Assembly: GCA_949316495.1 (NCBI GenBank)
Contig: OX439003.1
Span: forward strand, 43,907,725 to 43,971,724
DNA from: Amphiduros pacificus
Taxonomy: Eukaryota > Annelida > Polychaeta > Phyllodocida > Hesionidae
DNA: 64,000 nucleotides
Direction of reading: 5' to 3'
The translations under genes were made by a program, and so were the position numbers. The number at the start of each line of letters is the position of its first letter. Positions within the stretch are counted from its first letter, which is position 1. Below the pieces are notes generated by a model, which was given only the letters and a program-made list of their open reading frames with translations, was not told the origin of the DNA and ran no database searches. Positions 52,546 through 64,000 of the stretch are shown piece after piece.

Positions 52546-53924
52546 CCCCCTCGAAGGGAGTTGCGTACAGTGTTATATGAGCGATATAATGTCTTTAAAA
52601 CCACGTTTTGGTCGATTACGCTGGCGTTTTTTGGGTTGTGTTTCGGTTTTTTGCACCAAAACGAATCATTTTGATTTGTTAAATAATTCTTTTTAAATTT
52701 ACGGCCCCTCTCCCTTGAAGCTGCCAGACTAGTTCGTTTATTTTACGCTGCGTACAGCCCCGGCGCGGGGTAGGAATGTCCATTTTTTTAACGAATTTCT
52801 GTTCCCGTGTCTTTCTTTTGTGAGCGACGGGGTTCTTTTCAGTAATATTAAACATAGGAAATATACCTTAATTTTGTTGGGTTCTTAGCCGGTTTTAACC
52901 TCAAATATGTATCTCTAATATTATCAAATTCAGCACAGTCAAGCACGGAGATGAGTCTGGTATCTGGCATCTATTGCATATATTTCAGCAGCGCAAATTG
53001 GGTTTAGGAGAAAAAAAATCTTGGTCTAAAACTTTACTTCATTCTACATCTACAAGAAAGAAATATATAAAAAGAAAATGAAACGCTAGTAGGCATAAAA
53101 GCTGCTGCGTGTTGTGGCACATACTGATTGGGAGCTGATCATACTTTTTGATTATGGCTGCACGGTAATGGGTCAGCTCGTCAATCATATTTAAATAAGC
53201 TGAATCGTATTCAGAATTAAGGACTGAGACTCTCCCACTTTTACCTGTCTTGCTGTGGAAGTAGATGAGTTACCATTTGCATTCAGATATAAAAACTAGC
53301 TTTTCAAGATGCAGTATATAATAATAGCTGCAAATTCAGAAAGTCCAATATTTATTATTTTTCACTCTAAATATCTTTGTCTTTTCACCAATAAACCAGA
53401 CACTATTCAAACCACTTGTATAAAGAAGAATCATCGAGAGCTTTAGAATTTAAACTTGATGATTTTCTTTTTCCAGAGACTCAACATTGTATATACAATC
53501 CTAACATTAATTAGTTACTTGCAGACTAAAAAGAAGGATTTAATAGATCTATATTTGTAAAATCAGTTTATAAAGGTTTCAAATGTATCTCTCCTGGGAG
53601 GGAAAAGCTGCAGCAGCTGCAGCACATAAGAAGGTGTTTATTCCGAATGACTGCCGACAAGATAATAACATAATACAAGATCAGGGAACGATATAACACA
53701 TAACACTAGCCCAGATATATCATGCGTATGCAAAAACAGTGTCTGAGATAGAGGCTTCCAAAAATTGTAAGTCGACAGGATTTCCCAAAATACATTAAAA
53801 TATTGATTTTTTATTTTTATGCTGCAATCATTTTACTTTATTTTATTTTATTTTCATTTTTTTTTTTTTTTGAAATCCGCCACCAGGTGACACTACGAAC
53901 AATGGCACACAGCCCCTGCCTGCC
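52546..53924. other. Unassigned DNA, GC-richer at left
   Basis: The first 250 bp are GC-richer (ccccggcgcggggtag). No gene recognised. A poly-T run precedes the LINE fragment. Confidence 0.4.
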
Positions 53925-54303
53925 CCATTAGGGCTGAACAGATTTATGCCATTGACAATGGACGATGTGTACAAACTGGTGTAAAAGGCAGCTAAGAATT
54001 CCGAGTCATGTGAACTTGACCGCATCCCTACCTGGTTACTGCATGATCTCATAGATGATCTCTTACCCATCATTACTGCCATCATCAACAAATCATTGAT
54101 TTATTCAGCAGTATCAGAAAATATGAAAATTGCTATCATTGCACCTCTCTTGAAAAAATTTGGTCTAGAACTCGTTGAGAAGAAATACAGTCCTGTCTCA
54201 AACCTAACCTATATTTCCAAACTTCCCTCATTTAGTACGAAATTGTCTTACTGACAAATTCCAATCAGCCTACAAAGAATATCACAGCACTGGAACTGCC
54301 TTA
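53925..54303 (+). mobile_element. LINE fragment (CR1/Jockey-like reverse transcriptase, N-terminal palm region)
   Basis: The translation shows the order LTMDDVYKLV, then SCELDRIPTWLLHDLIDDLL, IINKSL, SENMKIAIIAPLLKK, YSPVSNLTYISK and, in another frame, FQSAYKEYHSTGTAL. This is the conserved motif order of non-LTR reverse transcriptases (xCDLDPIPTxLL...APLLKKxxLD..NYRPVSNL...QSAYRxxHSTETAL). One early stop and one internal deletion with frame change show that it is dead. Both ends are truncated, and GC-rich unrelated DNA follows. Confidence 0.82.
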
Positions 54304-54565
54304 TGCCTCAGTCGCATTTGCACCGGGCGCCGGCCGGGAAGTAACAATCGGCCGACTTCACAGGGTCCTGGGCGCCAGGGAGTTTATCAGCAACAATCTG
54401 AGAGATGCCGTAGCTGTGGTCACATTATTAATGCCTCAGTCACATTTGCGCCGATTTCAGTTAAGATGCCCAGCCGATGTGTATTTTTTTTACAAAATCG
54501 GCCGGCAGTTCAGATTGCCATGCGGGCACCGGGAGATCATCGGCCACAATTGGGCATCTTTAAGC
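54304..54565. repeat. GC-rich composite with duplicated word and inverted repeat
   Basis: atgcctcagtcgcatttgca at 54303 recurs as atgcctcagtcacatttgcg at about 54431. Then ttaagatgccca (from about 54459) and tgggcatctttaa (ending about 54563) form an inverted pair bounded by TTAA words. Confidence 0.45.
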
Positions 54566-54567
54566 CT

Positions 54568-54662
54568 AGTGACGTCATACAGACATGTGTCAAAATGACG
54601 TCAGACAGGAAAGTGTTGTCATAGTGACATCAAACATGGAAGTGTCAACATAGTGACGTCAT
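54568..54662. repeat. Array of cAMP-response-element palindromes
   Basis: tgacgtca occurs at 54570, 54596 and 54654, with a one-base variant tgacatca at 54624, at spacings of 26, 28 and 30 bp. The spacers share agacatgtgtcaa and aagtgt words, so this is a degenerate short tandem repeat built around the CREB/ATF core. Confidence 0.7.
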
Positions 54663-54680
54663 GGTAACATCATAAATTAT

Positions 54681-54917
54681 CATGTTAATATGAATACTGC
54701 TGTTACCTTTTTGTAAATTCCTCCCTCTGTACAGTATGAAATACCAGTTTTTGGCTATTTTGACGAATAATAAAAGGAATTTATGCTGTGTCCTCTCCAC
54801 CTTTCTTAATATTTCATCTTTTTCTATCCAATGAGCCCAAGATCAAGCCGATCGGTGCAGCGGATGCTGCGTATGAATTTATTAATGACTTTGTCATTCC
54901 TATTCATATTATTGATA

Positions 54918-55011
<94 letters not shown>

Positions 55012-55035
55012 GGTCTATTATTATTATTATTATTA
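54681..55035. repeat. Direct repeat copy 1 with (ATT)n expansion
   Basis: About 245 bp (actgctgttacctttttg, ccagtttttggctattttga, aatgagcccaagatca, atcggtgcagcggatgc) recurs at 55604-55856 at an offset of 930 bp. At its end the short gataattattatc of copy 2 has become about 95 bp of ATT repeat here. Confidence 0.85.
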
Positions 55036-55090
55036 CAAGTGAACCGACAATAATATGAAATGGCAGAGGTGCAAAATTAATATAAACCAT

Positions 55091-55605
55091 AGTTTTGTCA
55101 ATAATTGGAGTAAAAAGATTTAACTTGCAATGCCAATGGTGAAAGAAGTCTTGACTTTGATAGCAAGGTAAACACAGTTGCGTGAGGCTACGAGATGTAT
55201 AACTCTTTCAACTGAATATTACACATACAAAAGACCACAGTTTCGTCAATAATTGGGGTAGAAAGATGATTTAACTTGCAATAAAGACATCCTGACGTTG
55301 CGAGCAAGATAAACACAGTTGTGTGAGGCTACGAGATGTACAACTCTTTCAACTGAATATTACACATACAGTTTCGTCAATAATTGGGGTAGAAAGATGA
55401 TTTAACTTGCAATGAGGACGTCTTGACTTTGCTAGCAAGGTAAACACAGTTGCGTGAGGCTACGAGATGCACAACTCTTCCAATTGAATATTACACATAC
55501 AAAAGACCACAGTTTCGTCAATAATTGGTGTAGAAAGATGATTAAAGCTGCAATGAAGACGTCTTGACGCTGCGAGCAAGGTAAACACAGTTGCGTGAGG
55601 CTATG
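55091..55605. repeat. Minisatellite of roughly 120-160-bp units
   Basis: Four units begin agttttgtcaataattgg or agtttcgtcaataattgg, at 55091, 55250, 55370 and 55511. Each carries aaacacagttgcgtgaggct and acgagatgtacaactctttc. Unit lengths differ (159, 120, 141 bp) through internal indels. Confidence 0.85.
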
Positions 55606-55856
55606 TTAACATGATCATGTACAATACTGCTGTTACCTTTTTGGTAAGCTCCTCCCTCTGCTCTGCATGAAAAACCAGTTTTTGGCTATTTTGACTAATA
55701 ATAAAAGAAATGTATGCTATGTCCCTTCAACCTTTCTTAATATTTCATATTTTACTTTCCAATGAGCCCAAGATCACACCAATCGGTGCAGCGGATGCCG
55801 TGTTTGAATTAATTAATGACTTTCCCATTCCTATTCATATTATTGATAATTATTAT
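55604..55856. repeat. Direct repeat copy 2
   Basis: Partner of 54681-54925, with a short unexpanded att run. Confidence 0.85.
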
Positions 55857-55984
55857 CATTTGAATGTATGCTATTGCTAGCAAAATTTGTATTTTCACAA
55901 TCACCTTTGTGGACGTTTGTAAATGTTTCCCCTATTGATGATATGAATGCATTCATTTACTGAAGCTACTCTATGCTATGAAGA

Positions 55985-56146
55985 TAGGTATCCTGTACCC
56001 AGCTTTACTCGGCCTCTTCAATATAGGTGTTATATGCTGAGCCCGATGCAAAGGAGAGTAGGTGTCCTGTACCCAGCTTTACTAGGCCTCTTCACTATAG
56101 GTGTTATATACTGAGCCCGATGCAAAGGAGAGTAGGTGTCCTGCGG
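55985..56146. repeat. 74-bp tandem duplication
   Basis: Two full units and a partial third of ggtgtcctgtacccagcttt, aggcctcttcactatagg, tgagcccgatgcaaaggaga. Confidence 0.88.
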
Positions 56147-57253
56147 CTGCGGGCAAGAGGAATAATAATACTCAATTTATTTGGCTTTAGATCGAGTTGA
56201 GACTTCCAATTTGATCACCATTGAAGTATTGAACGGCAAAAACTTGAATGTCCTTTGGTTTATAAAATTCTTAAATTCTTTCTACTCAACAAAGTGAAAA
56301 TCCCACAAAGCACCAAACCCCAAAGGATTTCGTGTAAATCTAGTGCTCTGAACTGGCTTTTGTCATTTGTACGGTGTATCTTTAAAATCATATTTCATTA
56401 AGTTTTGTTTGAACGCTTTACCTGTTCTGACATTTAAATATTTGACTTTACAGAGAATTTTGATTGCCACAAGTTTAACACGGAAAATCATATACGGCCC
56501 AGCTTCCTTTCATCCGTATGTATGATCTTTTTAATTATCAGTTACCTTCTTTATCTGAGCATTTACAATTACATGGGAGAAATATATATAGATATATATA
56601 GATGTTGTATTTACCATAAAATAGAAACACAGATTTCAATATGTAATTAAGAATTTAACGAGCAGCGTATGAACTCAAGGTCTCACCATAACAATGCTTG
56701 ATGAACAAACTCAAGATTATGGAATTTGCCTTATTCTAATTTGAAAGTGAAAAAAAACATAAAAATCAAAGATGACAATTGAACTTGTTCATTGATAGGC
56801 AGAATGTTGAATCAATGTCAAACAATCGGAATGTTTGGCAATATATAGTGCTAACTAGACATTTTTGTGTTGACATTATTTGTTTTAAAAGGATCACGGA
56901 AAGGACTGAGATGTTTGAGATGTGGAGAATGTTTCTGTGAAATGTCACGGCAATCAGAATAACTGACAAGGTTTTCTCTAATTTTGACCTACTTCCCATG
57001 TATGAATGTGTGGGACATATATCTCTAACTTTTTATAATCATCAAAGATTTAAGATAAATTAACCTAAAAGAAAATGGATAGGATCCATCTCTAATATGT
57101 TATCCATCAATATTTCAGAGATCCACTAGGTTGTTTAAGAGAATATTCCGAAAATCTAAAGCACAGACTCACGATTCTCTCGGACCATGGTGAGTTTCTC
57201 TCTTTTTTTGTGGTTTAAACCAATTCCTCCCTCAAAAACAGTCATTATCGTAT
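56147..57253. other. Unassigned AT-rich DNA
   Basis: No gene recognised. Confidence 0.5.
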
Positions 57254-57388
57254 TGCTGAAATAGCTCAAATGGTAGAGCATTCGGCTTAGGATCCAGGGA
57301 TTTCCGGTACTAATCCTGGCCGCTTACTATGAAGCACTGTGAGCAGATATTGTCTGGAATCAGTGCCACATGAATGTTACCTACACGG
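57254..57388 (+). mobile_element. tRNA-derived SINE (family C) copy
   Basis: The head gaaatagctcaaatggtaga gcattcgg is a good A-box-like and D-arm-like start. It is followed by ggatccagggatttccgg, a degraded B box ggtactaatcctgg and the body attgtctggaatcagtgcca. It pairs with 25322-25480. Confidence 0.65.
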
Positions 57389-58285
57389 TTTTTCACAAAT
57401 GGTGAACAGAAAAAAAATAAAAGTGAGCATTGTGGAATTTTAAAAGTGTGTATTGACAATCCATGCTGATGTCAACAATAAATGTCACTTTGTTGCACCA
57501 TATGCAATCTATATATTCTGACAATATGAGCTTCATTTGACTGTTAACATCCCTTATGAACCTATCTATGTTGTGAGCATCCATACTGTACTTGGGGCTG
57601 AAACTCAATCAAGAGTTCCATGTGTTCTAGACAATTATTTTCAAACATATGAATTTTATTTGCCCCAGGAATATGTCAAGTACATATATTGGACATAGAT
57701 GTGAATTCAATGTTGTGATAAATTTCATGTTTGTCAAACCATAAGAATTTCATGTTTCATTAAACGTTTGAAATTCATATATACCTGGAACATATACAAA
57801 ACTATGTAGCGTATCAATAAGTTCCAAAAACTTACTTTCAACCCCCAGGAATCACCTACCCAGTCCCCAATAATCGTTTTTGCTGTGGTCTTTTTCCACT
57901 GTGCCTTTCTTTTTGGGATTCACATGGGAAACGTATGATTATTTGACTGATTCGCTTCGGCTTTGCCAAGGCCGCTTTCTTAGACTGCTGATTAGCTTGG
58001 GAAACCAGATGAAATCCAAGCAGAGTGTGGAGGCAAGAAGACCAGTTAAGGGCTTTGCTCTGTGTTTGGATAGACTAGCTTACCACGGCAGGACTTGACA
58101 TTTAGGATGCCGACCAGATAGGGACAATTCAACATGTTCTTATACATATCTCTGCAATTCATTTTGTCGCTTCTACTGGCCTATAACATATAACTATAAA
58201 TATACAGGAAAATAATAGAGAAACATTTCTGGCCAGTAGAAATGTTAAATTGTCAAACCATGGTAGTCCAGAGTTCTGAAAACCA
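57389..58285. other. Unassigned DNA
   Basis: No gene recognised. A 72-codon frame at 57880-58098 has a hydrophobic start but no known motif. Confidence 0.45.
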
Positions 58286-58470
58286 TTCCATGTTAAGCCC
58301 TGCTACTGTGTGATATCGCAGTTAATGTTAAGCCCTACTACTGTGTGATATCACAGTTAATGTTAAGCCCTGCTACTGTGTGATATCACAGTTAATGTTA
58401 AGCCCTACTACTGTGTGATATCACAGTTAATGTTAAGTCCTGCTACTGTGTGATATCACAGATTATGTTT
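58286..58470. repeat. 35-bp minisatellite
   Basis: About five units of gttaatgttaagccctacta ctgtgtgatatcaca. Confidence 0.88.
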
Positions 58471-58848
58471 TATTCCATGCTACTGATGTCATAGATACTT
58501 GTGTCCCGCTACGGTGGGACAGATTGATCACTGATTTTGGTACAGATATCATATTTAATGACAATTTTGACAAACAGATGAAGGGAATTAACAAAAGGCA
58601 CATTTAATTTTCTAAAATAAATCACAGAAACCATACAAGATAAAGGGTGATGTAGGATTAGACTTCCATAACCCTCCATTTTCTGCTGAATATTGATGGA
58701 ACATTCTGTAAATTCAGATCATGAGAAAGCGATCAGGGAAGTAGCGAAACCTATAAAGGATTGAGAATACATCTAACCTTTTAAAAGATGATTAGAAAAA
58801 CAAGAGACTAAATTGATCGCCCACAAAACGATGGCCTGGTCATCATGA

Positions 58849-58891
58849 ATTGGAATAGTGTGATCGAGGTGTAAACACCTGCTATTCCAAT
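58849..58891. repeat. Nested hairpin
   Basis: Perfect outer arms attggaatag and ctattccaat, with an inner palindrome aggtgt-aa-acacct. Confidence 0.6.
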
Positions 58892-61013
<2,122 letters not shown>

Positions 61014-61077
61014 AGCCAGCATTCTGTGCCTAACACCAGTACTCGGAGCATCACTCCTCAATCAGCCAGTGTCTCCA
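61014..61077 (+). CDS. Possible upstream exon of the actinoporin-like gene
   Basis: A 64-nt open segment lies between an acceptor (ttataattgcag) and a strong donor (gtaaga). In the only frame that would join the next exon at phase 0 it reads as a hydrophobic stretch (SILCLTPVLGASLL), which could be the end of a signal peptide. No initiator Met lies in it. A further upstream Met-plus-hydrophobic segment at 60754-60860 has a compatible phase but a poor donor (gtttat). Transcript data would settle whether either segment belongs to the gene. Confidence 0.25.
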
Positions 61078-62334
61078 GTAAGAACACATTATTGTTTCAA
61101 AATATAGATATATTAACAAACAGCAGGGCTGACGTTTGCTTTATTGCAATGTTTGAACCTAACCTGACAAATCATGTAAATTACTATTAAAAGACCATTT
61201 AAGTATCCGCCCAGCTTTACAGGTTGAAAATGGTCAATGTAACCACAGTGTAAAATATTGTACACAATATGGCGGATTGACTCCATCACCCCCGCACTGC
61301 TTTTCCATAGAAGTGTCAAAGGGGAGCTATATTAAGGTTTGCGGAATGAAGCACTGGATGTCCCAGGGCTCTGTGCATCAGACAAGCAATTCGCCGTTTC
61401 TATTGTATTTTTACCTTTAAACCATAACAAATTTGAAAAATACCCTAGCCTCATAAATAATTGATATAATTCATCTCCTGACAAAATACATCTCACTTAA
61501 ATATAGCTACTAAACACACCCTGCAGTTTCAGAGAAGATTGAGTTTCATGAACTGACAGAATCATATTGACAAAGTCAGTGCAACTGAAATTTTTTTAAT
61601 TTGAATTATTCTTTTCCTTATTTGTTGAAGCCTGTTTAAATTATTACAGTAGATAAATAAATACATATATAACCTAATATCAAATAATCCGATATGTATT
61701 GGTCTGGCCCTTCCCTGGATTAACCAGACTTATTGTGTCTGAAATAAACACGATTGTCATATTGTACAATGAAACTGAAGACGCGTTGCAAAGTTAACTT
61801 ATGTTACCAAGTTGCATGTGTACATTTTATCATCTTCCAAGATTAATCTTCTTTTTTTTCGTTTCAAAACATTTGTGAATAATCAAGTATCCCATCGTCA
61901 TGTTAGAAAGTTATTTTATAGCCATAACTTTATCCGTGAAGACTTATTTTTTCGGACTTCGTTTTTGGGAAGATATTATCATGATATACTAACATCGAGC
62001 GCACGACATCTGATGCGTCATAGACGCAATAAAGATTGAACCTTTGGCTTGGCTGGTACCGTTCCTTGTAAACCTTTTTTGCACTGTGTGAGGCGGGGGG
62101 ACAACACCCAGTCAAACATTTGGTCATTTTGAATTTAAATCTTACTCATTATGTCAAATATATAAATAACGATGTAACATTTGGCCATAATAGACATACA
62201 GTGTGCAGTAAAATGAATTTATAAAAATGTTGTAAGTTTGCTTAATTTTCTAAACTTCAGCATAAAATATAACTAATTTTTTTTAGATATGTCATATAAT
62301 AATAATCAAGCAAAGTCACCTATTTATTTTTCAG

Positions 62335-62487
62335 CGTATAGATTGTATCTTGGGATGTCAACCCGGTCAACTGATCAACAGTGCGAAGGTTAACCGCATA
62401 AACAATGCTCTCGATTCAATCATGAAGGGGCTGATGAATAAAAAGGCGGCAATTGGATTCGGAAATGAAGGTGGCAGCCGGCTCATT
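62335..62487 (+). CDS. Actinoporin-like gene, internal exon a
   Basis: The exon is 153 nt (51 codons, phase 0 in and out), preceded by the acceptor tatttatttttcag and followed by the donor gtaaga. It opens with two cysteines (IDCILGC) and then an amphipathic helix-like stretch (LINSAKVNRINNALDSI). It ends in a lysine-rich turn and the strand AAIGFGNEGGS. This matches the order helix, basic turn, then the IAxGxDNE strand at the N-terminus of actinoporins. The cysteine pair is not typical of sea-anemone actinoporins, which lack cysteine. Confidence 0.62.
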
Positions 62488-63789
62488 GTAAGATTTTTTT
62501 TTTTTTGTCAATTCTGACTATTTCTGTACAATATATATCGTCAGATGAATGGTTTTATCTATCCAGAAGTAACACTCGGCAACTGGTAAAAATACATTTA
62601 ATGTTTGCATTGCAATTCTGATAATTGAATCAGATAATTACGAAGAACACTTTCATGAAAATACTGCATGTTGAGATGGCTGTATAATTCCCTTCTTTGA
62701 CAAAGGAATTTTTAAAAAGTATATAAATACATAGGTTGAAATATTTCATAAAGAATGCAGTGTTTTATTTGGCCAGAATCCGAGTTGGTATGTGCATAAA
62801 GGCCAGATCCACTCTGCGGCACCTTATGAGGTTCCTACTGGAAAGTCCACCCTGCTTCTCTTCCAGAAGAAATGGAGTAAGTTATTCTAAATAGATTATG
62901 CTGATTGGTGTAGCTTTATTCCATATGATAGATGATTGTTATGGCAGTGAAGATTCCACGTGATTTGTAAGACTATTTCAATGAGTACATTGAATACGAG
63001 GAAAATATTTAGAAAGTCAAAATGCTCAAGTAATGCAGTGTATTCAAAAATCAAAATGGATAATATGATTCAATTGCAATCCGTGCCTGCGGTTTAATAA
63101 TGCACGTTTGTTACATGCATTGTGCTTTACAATATGCCTGGCGCATTATACATGTCACAATTTAATGGTGGTGTCAAAATATTTAGCCAAGTGTCAGCTG
63201 ATTTTATCACTGTTTATTAAACAACATTAGGTATTATTCTGAATCTGTTCTTTCCATCTTATCAGGGAGTTGTAAAACGATATAGAACGTTACCAATGTC
63301 CTGCCCTGTATAATAATAGCATTGTTATGATACGTTATCAAAGTAAAAGAACTGAAAAATGTATTTAGCGATTGGTTTTGATATGAGTAAGAATAGAAAT
63401 GCTAAGCGCCTCAACAAGAAGAAATGTCAGGCGCAGCTGTGGCCCCTGACAAGGTTTCTTTATCACACCAGAAAAGGTTTCAATGCATAGGTAGAGAATC
63501 AACCACCTCTGTAACGATCTGTGTTTAAAAAGCATGAAAAGAGAAAAAAAGATATACATAAAAACACCTCTTAACTTACCCAATTTTGAATCGATGAGAA
63601 AAAAAAACATTTGGTGTGCCCAAATATTGGCTTCAAATACTTGTTCTCGTGTTGACAGTGACGTATGGTACTTCGAAGGGTCTCATGTCATATGAAGTGG
63701 AAGGAACCGGGAAGAGAGTGGTGGTCCTGTTTGACGTAGATACAGATTCCACCAATGATACACTGTCTCACAATATATTTGCATTAAGG
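62335..63789 (+). CDS. Actinoporin-like pore-forming protein gene, partial (three exons seen, 3' end beyond window)
   Basis: Three exons on the + strand (62335-62487, 62777-62876, 63659-63789) have GT/AG introns and keep one frame: intron phases 0, then 1, then an exit at phase 0. In order, the translated exons follow the actinoporin fold: an N-terminal amphipathic helix, then the strand carrying KKAAIGFGNE (compare KRKIAVGVDNE in equinatoxin II), then a W-containing strand with GKSTLLLFQKK (compare GKALLYNGQKD), then the central strand KRVVVLFDVD (compare NTLAVLFSVP). Known members bind sphingomyelin or phosphocholine membranes and oligomerise through the N-terminal helix. Relatives exist in gastropods (tereporin and conoporin types), fish and mosses. 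Here the aromatic lipid-headgroup patch after the central strand is not evident, so a non-venom role or altered target is possible. The start codon and signal peptide are not secure, and the C-terminal third lies outside the window. No disruption is visible in the part seen. Family assignment is from memory of motifs, with no search run. Confidence 0.66.
62777..62876 (+). CDS. Actinoporin-like gene, internal exon b
   Basis: The exon is 100 nt, entered at phase 0 and left at phase 1. The acceptor is ttatttggccag and the donor gtaagt is near perfect. It encodes a tryptophan-tyrosine strand (NPSWYVHKGQIHS), a proline-containing turn (PYEVPTGKS) and a hydrophobic strand (TLLLFQKKW). These line up with the W..L....SG.....P..V..GKALLY...K block of actinoporins. 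An alternative acceptor 16 nt upstream would run into a stop in the required frame, which supports this start. Confidence 0.62.
63659..63789 (+). CDS. Actinoporin-like gene, internal exon c
   Basis: The exon is 131 nt. It is entered at phase 1, completing the codon begun in the previous exon, and ends at a codon boundary before gtaatt. The acceptor is gtgttgacag. It encodes GTSKGLMSYEVEG, then KRVVVLFDVD, then an Asn/Ser-rich loop ending NIFALR. The block corresponds to the TGAVGVLAY...NTLAVLFSVPYD...SNWWNVR region of actinoporins. The aromatic residues that usually form the phosphocholine pocket are mostly absent from the final loop. An ATG at 63616 lies upstream of the acceptor and is probably intronic. 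The next exon is outside the window. Confidence 0.62.
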
Positions 63790-64000
63790 GTAATTATAAT
63801 TTCTGCTTATTTCTATTTCACAGTCAACCTTTTTCAAATACTATTCCTGTGATAGATATTTCATCAGGCCATGAAAAAGTTTTGTTTCTTTCCCTATTAA
63901 TTGACGATAAATAAAAGTTCCAAATTCCATTCAAATGTGAATGAAGTTCCAGTCAAAGATTTATCTCCTGGTGAAGTATGATTATTACAACATGCCATTT

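Noticed and set aside
54788-55090. Poly-Tyr and poly-Ile frames
   Set aside because: They are translations of the (ATT)n tract.
54681-55856. LTR pair of a retroelement
   Set aside because: The direct repeats lack TG...CA ends, a primer site and any internal coding sequence. The interior is a minisatellite.

Overview
The window looks like animal nuclear DNA, most likely from a mollusc. It is AT-rich and gene-poor, with many long (TA)n tracts, minisatellites, several tRNA-derived SINE families and two decayed Jockey/CR1-type LINE fragments. No bacterial-style gene organisation is present. Nearly all long open frames lie inside simple repeats, SINEs or unconstrained AT-rich DNA, so I do not report them as genes. 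The mollusc assignment is an inference from the SINE style and from an actinoporin-like gene of the kind known in gastropods. It is not proven.

The only host gene I can name starts near the right edge. Three exons (62335-62487, 62777-62876, 63659-63789) have good splice sites and compatible phases. They read as the first half to two thirds of an actinoporin-like pore-forming protein on the + strand, and the gene runs off the window. An upstream short exon (61014-61077) is possible. A second, weak gene candidate is a minus-strand terminal exon at 29480-29641.

Layout. 1-8 kb: a SINE with a perfect 13-bp target duplication, two minisatellites and SINE copies. 8-13 kb: a (TATG)n tract and a recent 1.3-kb tandem duplication (9939-11243 and 11274-12547). 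13-18 kb: mostly unexplained AT-rich DNA. 18-32 kb: a 314-bp TA tract grown from the tail of the same 1.3-kb repeat, plus SINEs and TA tracts. 32-42 kb: SINEs, a LINE fragment and more TA tracts. 42-48 kb: a 43-bp minisatellite, a CpG-rich island with a G20 run, a promoter-like patch, and a 21-bp minisatellite that reads as a heptad repeat. 52-56 kb: palindromic GC-rich DNA, a second LINE fragment, a cAMP-response-element-like array and a direct repeat with an (ATT)n expansion. 57-64 kb: another SINE, a 35-bp minisatellite, a TA tract and the actinoporin-like gene.

The most unusual observation is a set of very short palindromes (about 21-29 bp, arms like CTTGGAGTAAT / ATTACTCCAAG). At two sites they look like genuine insertions with 6-bp target duplications. 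One is proven against an empty site in the neighbouring duplicate, and the other falls inside a member of an undescribed dispersed repeat family. This may be an ultrashort mobile palindrome.
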